This document shows positions 1-5,737 of a stretch of DNA of 7,085 nt, piece by piece. The stretch lies in assembly GCA_013042765.1 (NCBI GenBank), contig JABDPP010000177.1, positions 1-7,085 on the forward strand, read 5' to 3'. The number at the start of each line of letters is the position of its first letter. The first letter of the stretch is position 1. Below the pieces are notes generated by a model that saw nothing but the letters and a program-made list of their open reading frames with translations, was not told where the DNA came from and did no database searches. Source of the stretch: Litoreibacter sp. GTDB lineage: Bacteria > Pseudomonadota > Alphaproteobacteria > Rhodobacterales > Rhodobacteraceae. Position numbers and translations under genes: made by a program.

Positions 1-762
1 CACGCGGGCCGCCGCACCATTGGGACCACGGAACACCATCGGGGCCCCCATCTGACCGCCCGACATATAGAGTGTCTTTGCGGCAGAATTGATAATCTGG
101 TCAATGGCTTGCATGGCGAAGTTAAACGTCATGAACTCCACGATCGGGTTCAGGCCGCCAAAGGCAGCACCCACACCGATACCTGCGAAACCATGCTCGG
201 TGATCGGGGTATCGATCACGCGCTTGGCGCCAAACTCGTCCAGAAGGCCCTGGGAGATCTTGTAGGCACCCTGGTACTCGGCCACTTCCTCGCCCATCAG
301 GAACACTTCGGGCGTGCGGCGCATCTCTTCGGCCATCGCGTCGCGCAGAGCTTCGCGCACGGTCGTTTTGCGCATTTCGGTGCCTGCGGGGATGTCGGCC
401 TCTTCCGGAATGGAAACCGCGACGGGCTGTGCCGGGGCAGGTGCGGCGGCTTCGGCTGCCGCGGGGGCTGCTGCTTCCTGCGCGGGGGCCGGCGTCGCGG
501 CGATGTCATCGGCACTCTCGCCTTCTTCCACCAGCACGGCGATGGCGGTATTCACCTTAACGCCTTCTGTGCCTTCGGCGATCAGGATCTTGCCGATCTT
601 GCCTTCATCCACGGCTTCGAATTCCATCGTCGCCTTGTCGGTTTCAATCTCGGCGATGATATCGCCGGAGGAGACGTCGTCCCCCTCTTTCACAAGCCAT
701 TTCGCAAGCGTGCCTTCTTCCATCGTCGGGGAGAGGGCGGGCATCAAAATCTCGGTCGCCAT
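1..762 (-). CDS. pdhB: Pyruvate dehydrogenase E1 component, beta subunit, with N-terminal lipoyl domain (3' end cut by window edge)
   Basis: Beta subunit of the thiamine-diphosphate-dependent E1 of the cytoplasmic pyruvate dehydrogenase complex, which decarboxylates pyruvate and passes the acetyl group to lipoyl-lysine. Exactly 254 codons are visible and the frame is open to the edge; family members of this type are roughly 450-465 residues, so about 200 are missing. Residues 1-80 form a biotinyl/lipoyl domain with ETDKATME, K43 being the expected lipoylation site. Residues 84-126 are an Ala/Pro/Glu linker of the kind that tethers swinging lipoyl arms. The E1-beta fold begins near 129, with [15 protein letters not shown] (156-170) and [15 protein letters not shown] (184-198). 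The ATG at 762 is 15 nt after the pdhA stop, and its Shine-Dalgarno (AAGGGG) overlaps that TAA, so the two are surely cotranscribed and perhaps translationally coupled. Lipoyl-fused E1-beta is known from alphaproteobacteria such as Sinorhizobium and Zymomonas. Confidence 0.97.
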   Translation of the reverse strand, partial: MATEILMPALSPTMEEGTLAKWLVKEGDDVSSGDIIAEIETDKATMEFEAVDEGKIGKILIAEGTEGVKVNTAIAVLVEEGESADDIAATPAPAQEAAAPAAAEAAAPAPAQPVAVSIPEEADIPAGTEMRKTTVREALRDAMAEEMRRTPEVFLMGEEVAEYQGAYKISQGLLDEFGAKRVIDTPITEHGFAGIGVGAAFGGLNPIVEFMTFNFAMQAIDQIINSAAKTLYMSGGQMGAPMVFRGPNGAAARV

Positions 763-777
763 GGTTATTGTATCCCC

Positions 778-1773
778 TTAAGCGTCTGCGTAGATGTCGG
801 TGTAAAGCTCGTCCAAGCTGGGCTCAGGGCTTTCTTTCGAGAATTCGGCGGCTTCGTTCACGACCGCCTTGATCTCTTTGTCGATGGCCTTGAGGTCATC
901 GTCTGTCACGTGTTTGCCGGTCAGCAGCAGGTCGCGGACATGTTCGATCGCGTCGCGCTCGTCCCGCATGCGCTGGACCTCTTCGCGGGTCCGGTATTTT
1001 GCGGGGTCCGACATCGAGTGGCCGCGGTAGCGATAGGTTTTAACCTCGAGAATGTAGGGGCCCTTGCCGGCGCGGCAGGCGGCGACGGCTTTCTCGCCAG
1101 CGGCCTTGACCGCGAGCACGTCCATGCCGTCAACTTCTTCGCCCTTGATGCCGTAGGCGGCGCCGCGTTCCCACAGAGAAGGGGAGTGGGTCGAGCGGGC
1201 CACGGAGGTGCCCATGGCGTATTGGTTGTTCTCGATCACGAAGACGACGGGCAGGTTCCATAGCTCAGCCATGTTATAGGCCTCGTAGACCTGACCCTGG
1301 TTGGCGGCGCCGTCCCCGAAATAGGTGAAGGTCACGCGGCCATTGTCATTATACTTGTCTGCAAAGGCGAGCCCGGCGCCGATCGGCACCTGCGCTGCGA
1401 CGATCCCGTGGCCTCCGTAGAAATGCTTCTCCTTGGAGAACATGTGCATGGAGCCGCCCTTACCCTTGGAATAGCCGCCTTCGCGGCCGGTCAGCTCAGC
1501 CATCACGCCGTTGGCATCCATCCCGCAGGCCAGCATGTGGCCGTGGTCGCGGTAGGAGGTCACGCGCTTGTCGCCTTCTTCGGCGGCAGCTTCGAGACCG
1601 ACAACAACGGCTTCCTGTCCGATGTAGAGGTGGCAGAAGCCACCGATCAGGCCCATGCCGTAAAGCTGGCCTGCTTTTTCCTCGAACCGCCGGATCAGCA
1701 GCATGTCCTTGTAATAGGAAAGCAGTTCCTCTTTAGATACATTCGGTTTTCGGGAGGTTTTTTTCGCGGCCAC
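778..1773 (-). CDS. pdhA: Pyruvate dehydrogenase E1 component, alpha subunit
   Basis: Alpha subunit of PDH E1, pairing with the adjacent pdhB product to form the thiamine-diphosphate (ThDP) active site. The predicted protein is 331 aa, normal for alphaproteobacterial E1-alpha. The ThDP/Mg-binding motif runs from GDG (153-155) to ENN (181-183). The conserved YRYRGHSMSDPAKYRT loop (247-262) corresponds to the mammalian phosphorylation loop; its serine S253 aligns with the mammalian regulated serine, though no bacterial kinase is implied. GGFCHLYIGQEAV (44-56) is also typical. I start it at GTG 1773: AAGGGA lies 8-10 nt upstream, and the resulting N-terminus (AAKKTSRKPNVSKEEL) matches the family. 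The frame stays open to another GTG at 1848, but that has no ribosome site, and a candidate -10 box and a palindrome lie inside the extension. It is the first gene of the pdh operon, behind its own AT-rich leader. Confidence 0.97.
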   Translation of the reverse strand: MAAKKTSRKPNVSKEELLSYYKDMLLIRRFEEKAGQLYGMGLIGGFCHLYIGQEAVVVGLEAAAEEGDKRVTSYRDHGHMLACGMDANGVMAELTGREGGYSKGKGGSMHMFSKEKHFYGGHGIVAAQVPIGAGLAFADKYNDNGRVTFTYFGDGAANQGQVYEAYNMAELWNLPVVFVIENNQYAMGTSVARSTHSPSLWERGAAYGIKGEEVDGMDVLAVKAAGEKAVAACRAGKGPYILEVKTYRYRGHSMSDPAKYRTREEVQRMRDERDAIEHVRDLLLTGKHVTDDDLKAIDKEIKAVVNEAAEFSKESPEPSLDELYTDIYADA

Positions 1774-1802
1774 GGCAGGATTTCCCTTCGGATTCGGAAA
1801 TA

Positions 1803-1816
1803 GTTTAACGTTAAAC
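1803..1816. promoter_or_regulatory. Perfect 14-bp palindrome, probable LacI-family operator for pdhA
   Basis: GTTTAACGTTAAAC is an exact inverted repeat centred on CG, lying 30 bp upstream of the pdhA GTG and a few bases downstream of a TATAAA box. An operator overlapping the transcription start would block initiation. The central-CG palindrome form is typical of LacI-family operators, and it resembles the stronger palindrome upstream of gap (half-sites GTTTAAC versus TGTTAGC). The sequence symmetry is directly visible; the identity of the binding protein is inference. Confidence 0.6.
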
Positions 1817-1819
1817 GAA

Positions 1820-1848
1820 TTTATAACAGAGCTGCGCGCAAATTTCAC
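1820..1848 (-). promoter_or_regulatory. Candidate pdhA promoter
   Basis: On the minus strand TATAAA (1825-1820) is a good -10 candidate in an AT-rich island (about 1801-1860) within otherwise GC-rich DNA. The hexamer 17 bp upstream is GTGAAA, a poor -35, so the promoter may need an activator or another sigma factor. The transcription start would fall inside or next to the palindrome at 1803-1816. The 139-nt gap after ftsB supports a separate promoter here. Confidence 0.45.
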
Positions 1849-1912
1849 GAAAGAATTTTGTGCCGCGACAGAATGGCGGAACTAGCTCTTAAGGTGTTTG
1901 GAAAACAGAAGC

Positions 1913-2215
1913 TTAGCGGATGATGATCTCGTCCGCGCGCATCAGTCCAAGCACGTCGCGCGCCTGAATGTCGAGCAGCTCAAGATCGAGGTAACCATCC
2001 GAGAGTCGGCGCGTCTTGTTGCGCATCTCGCTGACGCGGCCATCGAGGTGGTCCAGTTCGGCCTGCAGGATCTCGATCTCCGCCTCGACCTGTACGCGGC
2101 GGAAAATTCCGAAATCGCCCTGCACGGCGGCAAAGGTGAAATAGGCTCCCACGCTGAAAAGGACCGTGCAAATCAGCAACGGTGCCAGTCCGGGGGATGT
2201 CCGCGATCCGCTCAT
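1913..2215 (-). CDS. ftsB: Septum formation initiator, FtsB/DivIC family
   Basis: Small bitopic inner-membrane protein of the FtsB/DivIC family, which in other bacteria works with FtsL and FtsQ to recruit and activate the septal cell-wall machinery. It is 100 aa. A short N-terminus precedes one hydrophobic membrane segment (about 10-31), followed by a charged heptad-like stretch (about 38-70) likely to form a coiled coil. The C-terminus RRLSDGYLDLELLDIQARDVLGLMRADEIIIR (69-100) resembles the conserved tail of alphaproteobacterial members. The ATG at 2215 is chosen because AGGAGAGG lies 8 nt upstream. An in-frame GTG at 2236 would add seven residues, but its own codons make up that ribosome site. 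The gene lies between aldolase and pdhA; a glycolytic gene followed by ftsB and pdhA is an arrangement I recall from other alphaproteobacteria (often with eno). Very divergent family, so the symbol is by role. Confidence 0.85.
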   Translation of the reverse strand: MSGSRTSPGLAPLLICTVLFSVGAYFTFAAVQGDFGIFRRVQVEAEIEILQAELDHLDGRVSEMRNKTRRLSDGYLDLELLDIQARDVLGLMRADEIIIR

Positions 2216-2257
2216 GAAACGTGCCTCTCCTGCCACCTCTTAACGGGTGAACTTCGG

Positions 2258-2294
2258 GAATCATCTCACAGGTGATTCGCTTTGTGAATCCCCT
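2258..2294. repeat. Three mutually complementary arms in the aldolase-ftsB spacer (alternative hairpins)
   Basis: On the plus strand the arms are GAATCATCT (2258-2266), AGGTGATTC (2270-2278) and GAATCCCCT (2286-2294). The middle arm pairs with the left arm at 8 of 9 positions (3-nt loop) or with the right arm at 8 of 9 positions (7-nt loop). The two pairings exclude each other. The element is transcribed on the minus strand between the aldolase stop and ftsB, ending 42 nt before the ftsB ATG. No T-run follows on either strand, so it does not look like an intrinsic terminator. It could be an RNA switch, a processing hairpin or repeated protein sites. Confidence 0.5.
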
Positions 2295-2341
2295 AAAGTG
2301 AAATTTCTGCTGGAAAAGCAACTTATTGCGGCGTCGAAGAC

Positions 2342-3235
2342 TCAGCCAGCGATGGAGGCCGCGTAAATGCTGTCGATCGTGGCGGCGAGGATCGCGTCGA
2401 ACTCGTCGTCGCTCTGCTGGGCCGACAGGCCTTCGGTCAGGGCGCGGGAGAAACTGGCGATCACGCCGGTATTCTGCGCAAGGCGCGCATTGGCCTCCTC
2501 GCGGGAATAGCCGCCGGACAGGGCCACAACACGCATCACGCGTGGATCGTCGACCAGCGATTTGTAGTGGTTGGCGGTCTCCGGCAGGGTGAGTTTCAGC
2601 ATGATCTGCTGGCCGGCATCGAGACCGTCGAGCTGCTTGGTGATCTCCGCCAGCAGGATGTCTTCGGCCTGCGCCTTGTCGGCGATGGAAATGGTCACTT
2701 CCGGCTCGATGACCGGGATCAGCCCGTGCGACAGGATGGTTTTGCCGACCTCGAACTGCTGGGCCACGACGGCCGCGATGCCGGTGGGCGAGGCGGCGTT
2801 GATGACCGAGCGCATCTTGGTGCCGAAGATCCCGGCCGCGTTGGCGCGGGTGAGCAGGGCGTCGAGCCCGTCGATCGGCTTCATGAGCTGGACGCCGTCG
2901 GCTTCATCCATCAGGCCCTTGTCGACCTTGAGGAAGGGGATGACGCCGCGCTCTTCCCAGAGATATTGGGCAGAAGGTTTGCCGCCTATCATGCGGTCCA
3001 TCGTCATTTCGAACAGGATCGCGCCGACGACCTTTTCGCCGGTGAAGGCGGGCGAGGACGCGATCCGGCTGCGCATGGCGTGGATCAGGTCGAACATTTC
3101 GGCGTCAGAGCTGTAGGCGTCTTCCTCGATCCCGTAGAGGCGCAGGGCCTTCGGGGTGGAGCCGCCGCTCTGGTCCAGCGCGGCGATGAAGCCCCGACCC
3201 TCTGTCATTTTTTGCGCCTGCTCTGATGTCGACAT
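2342..3235 (-). CDS. fda: Fructose-bisphosphate aldolase, class I
   Basis: Schiff-base aldolase that reversibly cleaves fructose 1,6-bisphosphate into dihydroxyacetone phosphate and glyceraldehyde 3-phosphate. It is 297 aa, the length of the compact bacterial class I enzymes of the staphylococcal Fda type. Visible active-site features are ALDQSGGS (19-26, with D21), FLKVDKG (101-107, K103 and K106), IEPEV (176-180), K214 in IMLKLTLP as the likely Schiff-base lysine, and the phosphate-binding SGGYS (240-244). No metal-binding histidine pattern of class II is apparent. The ATG at 3235 is preceded by GAGAGGG at 7 nt; the frame extends upstream into pgk but without family similarity there. It follows pgk by 77 nt and is probably cotranscribed with it. 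Many roseobacters degrade glucose by the Entner-Doudoroff route, so this enzyme may act mainly in gluconeogenesis (inference). Confidence 0.95.
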   Translation of the reverse strand: MSTSEQAQKMTEGRGFIAALDQSGGSTPKALRLYGIEEDAYSSDAEMFDLIHAMRSRIASSPAFTGEKVVGAILFEMTMDRMIGGKPSAQYLWEERGVIPFLKVDKGLMDEADGVQLMKPIDGLDALLTRANAAGIFGTKMRSVINAASPTGIAAVVAQQFEVGKTILSHGLIPVIEPEVTISIADKAQAEDILLAEITKQLDGLDAGQQIMLKLTLPETANHYKSLVDDPRVMRVVALSGGYSREEANARLAQNTGVIASFSRALTEGLSAQQSDDEFDAILAATIDSIYAASIAG

Positions 3236-3270
3236 GTCCGGACCCTCTCTTGTTTTCAGCGTTCTTCTAC

Positions 3271-3290
3271 GCATCCCCGCGGGGTGATGC
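3271..3290. repeat. Intercistronic GC-rich hairpin between pgk and aldolase
   Basis: A 20-base imperfect inverted repeat: arms GCATCCCC and GGTGATGC pair at 7 of 8 positions around a four-base loop. It also contains the perfect palindrome CCCCGCGGGG (3275-3284). In the minus-strand transcript it lies 22 nt after the pgk stop and about 35 nt before the aldolase ATG. No U-run follows, so termination is unlikely; mRNA processing, stabilisation or partial attenuation between the two cistrons is possible. Confidence 0.5.
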
Positions 3291-3295
3291 AATTC

Positions 3296-3309
3296 TGGTG
3301 GCGCTAACG
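3296..3309 (-). promoter_or_regulatory. Degenerate copy of the gap-type palindrome after pgk
   Basis: The minus strand reads CGTTAGCGCCACCA, matching 11 of 14 positions of TGTTAGCGCTAACA found upstream of gap, with one half-site (GTTAGCGC) intact. It sits 3 nt after the pgk stop codon and upstream of the aldolase gene. It could be a weak operator governing the aldolase, but one intact half-site in GC-rich DNA may be chance. Confidence 0.3.
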
Positions 3310-3312
3310 GCG

Positions 3313-4494
3313 CTATTCTTCGGTGAGCGCCGCGACGCCGGGCAGGGTCTTGCCTTCCATCCACTCGAGGAACGCGCCGCCCGCCGTCGAGATATACGAG
3401 AAGTCGCCGACCACGCCCGCCTGGTTAAGCGCCGACACGGTGTCGCCGCCGCCGGCCACGGAAATCAGCTTTCCGGCCTTGGTCAGTTCCGCGGCGGCGG
3501 TTGCGGCGGCATTGGTGGCCGCGTCAAACGGTGGGATCTCGAAAGCGCCGAGCGGGCCGTTCCAGATCAGCGTGCGGCAGGAGGCGAACACCTCTTTGAG
3601 AGAGGCCACGGTCTCAGGCCCTGCGTCGAGGATCATCGCGTCCTCGGGGCAGGCGTCGGCAGGCAGCGTTTCGCTGGCGGCGCCGGCTTTGAATTCGCGC
3701 GCCACGACGATGTCGGCGGGCAGGTGGATCGCGCAGCCGGTGGCTTTCGCCTTTTCGAGGATTGCGGTCGCGGTGTCGGTCATCTCGCGCTCGGCCAGGG
3801 ATTTGCCGATGGCGATGCCTTGCGCGGCGAGGAAGGTGTTGGCCATGCCGCCGCCAATCACGAGGTGGTCGACCTTCTCCACCAGGTTGCCGAGCAGGTC
3901 GAGCTTGGTGGAGACCTTGGCGCCGCCGACCACGGCGACGAGCGGGCGCTCGGGAACGGCCAGCGCGGCTTCGAGCGCGCTCAGTTCGGCCTGCATCAGG
4001 CGGCCCGCGCAGGCGGGCAGGCGCCGGGCCAGTGCCTCGGTCGAGCTGTGGGCGCGGTGGGCGGCGGAGAAGGCGTCATTGACATATATATCGCCCAGCG
4101 TGGCGAGCCGTTCAGCAAAGCCTTCGTCGTTCTTTTCCTCACCGGGGTTGAAGCGCAGGTTTTCAAGAAGCAGCACGTCCGAAGGGCCCATGGCGGCGAC
4201 GGCGGCGCCATATTGTCCGTCGATGAACGTGACGGGCTGGCCCAGTGCCGCTTCCAGTGCAGGCACGGTCACGCGGAGCGACATTTCCGGCACGCGCTGG
4301 CCCTTGGGACGGCCGAAATGCGCCAGCAGGATGGGGCGGCCGCCCTTTGCCTGAATGTCCTTGATGGTAGGCACGATCCGTTCGATCCGCGTGGCGTCGG
4401 TGACCTTTCCGTCCTCGACCGGCACGTTGATGTCGACGCGCACCAGCACGCGTTTGCCGTCAAGGCTCATGTCGTCGAGGGTTTTCCAGGCCAT
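3313..4494 (-). CDS. pgk: Phosphoglycerate kinase
   Basis: Reversibly transfers phosphate between 1,3-bisphosphoglycerate and ADP in the cytoplasm, giving 3-phosphoglycerate and ATP. It is 393 aa, the standard bacterial length, with both lobes complete. N-lobe substrate motifs are RVDINVP (19-25), HFGRPKG (59-65), ENLRF (111-115) and [14 protein letters not shown] (138-151). C-lobe nucleotide motifs are [10 protein letters not shown] (189-198), WNGPLGAFE (311-319), GGGDTV (348-353) and STAGGAFLE (369-377). The ATG at 4494 gives the family N-terminus ([20 protein letters not shown]), and GGAGA lies a few bases upstream. The frame remains open to 4686 inside gap, but that extension is not pgk-like. 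It follows gap by 124 nt and precedes the aldolase by 77 nt, all in one direction, as expected for a lower-glycolysis/gluconeogenesis transcript. Confidence 0.98.
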   Translation of the reverse strand: MAWKTLDDMSLDGKRVLVRVDINVPVEDGKVTDATRIERIVPTIKDIQAKGGRPILLAHFGRPKGQRVPEMSLRVTVPALEAALGQPVTFIDGQYGAAVAAMGPSDVLLLENLRFNPGEEKNDEGFAERLATLGDIYVNDAFSAAHRAHSSTEALARRLPACAGRLMQAELSALEAALAVPERPLVAVVGGAKVSTKLDLLGNLVEKVDHLVIGGGMANTFLAAQGIAIGKSLAEREMTDTATAILEKAKATGCAIHLPADIVVAREFKAGAASETLPADACPEDAMILDAGPETVASLKEVFASCRTLIWNGPLGAFEIPPFDAATNAAATAAAELTKAGKLISVAGGGDTVSALNQAGVVGDFSYISTAGGAFLEWMEGKTLPGVAALTEE

Positions 4495-4618
4495 GGGGAT
4501 CTCCGTTCGGTTCGCCAGCTTCGTCTTTGGCCGCAGCGTTACCATGGCCGGGGCGTGAGGTTCCATGCCTCCGGCGGGGATATTTTCAGAGAAATGAAAG
4601 AGAGGCTGGGCGCAGGCG
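4495..4618 (-). other. gap-pgk intercistronic spacer with a GCCTCCGGCGGGGATATTTT-type element
   Basis: A 124-nt spacer. The plus strand at 4567-4600 runs from GCCTCCGGCGGGGATATTTT into an A-rich stretch with AAATGAAAG. From memory, similar GC-block plus ATATTT plus AAATGAAAG strings recur between genes in Rhodobacteraceae; I cannot check this here. In the transcript, GAGG and CCTC could form a weak short hairpin. I see no clear promoter or intrinsic terminator, so readthrough from gap into pgk is plausible. Confidence 0.35.
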
Positions 4619-5620
4619 TCAGATAAACTTGCCCATGGCCACGGCGGTGTCGGCCATACGGCAGGAAAAACCCCATTCATTGTCATACCAGCTGAGCACC
4701 CGCACCATGCGGCCGTCGAGGACCTTGGTCTGATCGGCGGCGAAGACCGAGGAATGCGAATCGTGGTTGAAATCCATCGAGACGAGCTTGTCGTCGGTAT
4801 AGCCGAGGATACCGTTCATCGGACCCTTCGCGGCCTGTTCCATGAGGCTGTTGATTTCTTCGGTGCTGGTGTCGCGCGCGGCCTCGAATGTGAGGTCGAC
4901 GGCTGAGACATTGGGGGTGGGCACGCGGATTGCGACGCCGTCGAGCTTGCCGTCAAGTTCGGGTAGGACGAGGCCCACGGCACGGGCCGCGCCGGTGGAG
5001 GTCGGGATCATGCTCATCGCGGCCGCGCGGGCACGGTAGAGATCACTGTGCATCCGGTCCAGCGTCGGCTGGTCGCCTGTATAGCTGTGGATCGTGGTCA
5101 TGAAGCCTTTGGTGATGCCGATATTGCGGTTCAGCACCGCCGCGAAGGGGGCCAGGCAGTTGGTCGTGCAGGAGGCGTTGGAGACGATCATGTCGTCCGC
5201 GCTCAGCGTGTCGTGGTTTACGCCATAGACGATTGTGTTGTCGGCGCCTTTCGAGGGGGCGGAGACGAGCACGCGCGAGGCACCGTTTTCGAGATGTAGC
5301 GCCGCCTTGTCGCGGCTGGTGAAGATACCGGTGCATTCCAGAACGACATCCACGCCTGACCAAGGCAGGTCGGCGGGATCACGGATGGCTGTGACCTCGA
5401 TCGGGCCGCGACCCACGTCGATCGTGTTTTCCTTGACCGTTACCGGGTGCGGAAAGCGGCCATGGACGCTGTCGAAGCGCAGAAGATGCGCGTTGGTGTC
5501 GACCGGGCCGAGGTCGTTGATATGGGTGACCTCGATATCGGTGCGCCCATTCTCGATGATCGCGCGCAGGGTGTTGCGCCCGATCCGGCCAAACCCGTTG
5601 ATGGCAACTTTGACTGTCAT
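4619..5620 (-). CDS. gap: Glyceraldehyde-3-phosphate dehydrogenase, type I
   Basis: Phosphorylating GAPDH that interconverts glyceraldehyde 3-phosphate and 1,3-bisphosphoglycerate. It is 333 aa, full length. The Rossmann start is [16 protein letters not shown] (5-20). INDLGP (34-39) supplies an acidic residue at the end of beta-2, usually linked to NAD preference. The catalytic motif is SNASCTTNC (147-155) with nucleophile C151; H178 in [10 protein letters not shown] is the base. [17 protein letters not shown] (206-222) and the C-terminal [12 protein letters not shown] (311-322) are intact. L187-D188 occupy the cofactor-sensitive S-loop position, so dual NAD(P) use cannot be excluded by eye. 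The ATG at 5620 follows GGAGAA closely. It heads the gap-pgk-aldolase block, with a strong palindrome 27 bp upstream of its start. Confidence 0.98.
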   Translation of the reverse strand: MTVKVAINGFGRIGRNTLRAIIENGRTDIEVTHINDLGPVDTNAHLLRFDSVHGRFPHPVTVKENTIDVGRGPIEVTAIRDPADLPWSGVDVVLECTGIFTSRDKAALHLENGASRVLVSAPSKGADNTIVYGVNHDTLSADDMIVSNASCTTNCLAPFAAVLNRNIGITKGFMTTIHSYTGDQPTLDRMHSDLYRARAAAMSMIPTSTGAARAVGLVLPELDGKLDGVAIRVPTPNVSAVDLTFEAARDTSTEEINSLMEQAAKGPMNGILGYTDDKLVSMDFNHDSHSSVFAADQTKVLDGRMVRVLSWYDNEWGFSCRMADTAVAMGKFI

Positions 5621-5642
5621 GGCTGTTTCTCCGGCACTTGGG

Positions 5643-5648
5643 AGTATA
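5643..5648 (-). promoter_or_regulatory. Candidate gap -10 box
   Basis: TATACT on the minus strand directly abuts the palindrome, 22 nt upstream of the gap ATG. No good -35 lies at 16-18 bp; TTGCGA is only 14 bp away (5668-5663). If this is the promoter, the palindrome fills the spacer, so a bound protein would compete with RNA polymerase. Start site unverified. Confidence 0.4.
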
Positions 5649-5663
5649 TGTTAGCGCTAACAT
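5648..5663. promoter_or_regulatory. Perfect 16-bp palindrome, probable LacI-family operator for gap
   Basis: ATGTTAGCGCTAACAT is an exact inverted repeat, 27 bp upstream of the gap ATG in the 117-bp spacer after the GGDEF-EAL gene. A perfect even-length palindrome with a central CG is characteristic of LacI-family operators. Family knowledge: Rhodobacter CceR is a LacI-family regulator of central carbon and energy metabolism; from memory its sites are of this general form, but I could not confirm the match. No regulator gene is encoded in the window. Confidence 0.7.
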
Positions 5664-5737
5664 CGCAAGTTTCGCGGAAAGGTCAACAAAAACCGTGTGC
5701 CCTGTGCGGATCTGACCGGGCTTGTGTGTCCCCGTGT

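Noticed and set aside
109..1263. Long plus-strand open frame opposite pdhB and pdhA
   Set aside because: His/Gly/Arg-rich low-complexity translation with no recognisable domain, fully antisense to two well-conserved genes; a by-product of GC-rich codon bias.
1862..1879. Possible hairpin downstream of ftsB (CCGC/GCGG arms)
   Set aside because: Only about four base pairs around an eight- to nine-base loop, with no clean T-run; too weak to call a terminator.
2238..2251. TTAACG half-site upstream of ftsB resembling the pdhA palindrome
   Set aside because: Only about half of the 14 positions match and the second half-site is missing.
2567..3226. 219-codon plus-strand open frame opposite the aldolase gene
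   Set aside because: Mirror of a conserved enzyme gene, with no domain or supporting ribosome site.
3236..3364. Upstream extension of the aldolase frame into the end of pgk
   Set aside because: The 43 extra residues are Arg/Pro-rich and unlike the family; ATG 3235 has a good ribosome site.
4538..4552. GGTAACGCTGC upstream of pgk as another operator copy
   Set aside because: Only a partial half-site with no symmetry; expected by chance in this composition.
3226..4626. 466-codon plus-strand open frame opposite pgk
   Set aside because: Antisense to the complete, motif-intact pgk; composition is shadow-like and no family is recognisable.
4495..4686. Upstream extension of the pgk frame into gap
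   Set aside because: Overlaps the gap C-terminus in another frame; the family N-terminus begins at 4494.
5687..5737. Possible intrinsic terminator after the GGDEF-EAL gene (TTTTT on the minus strand)
   Set aside because: The sequence before the T-run (CCGCACAGGGCACACGG) pairs only through CCG/CGG; a CGGG/CCCG stem lies too far upstream.
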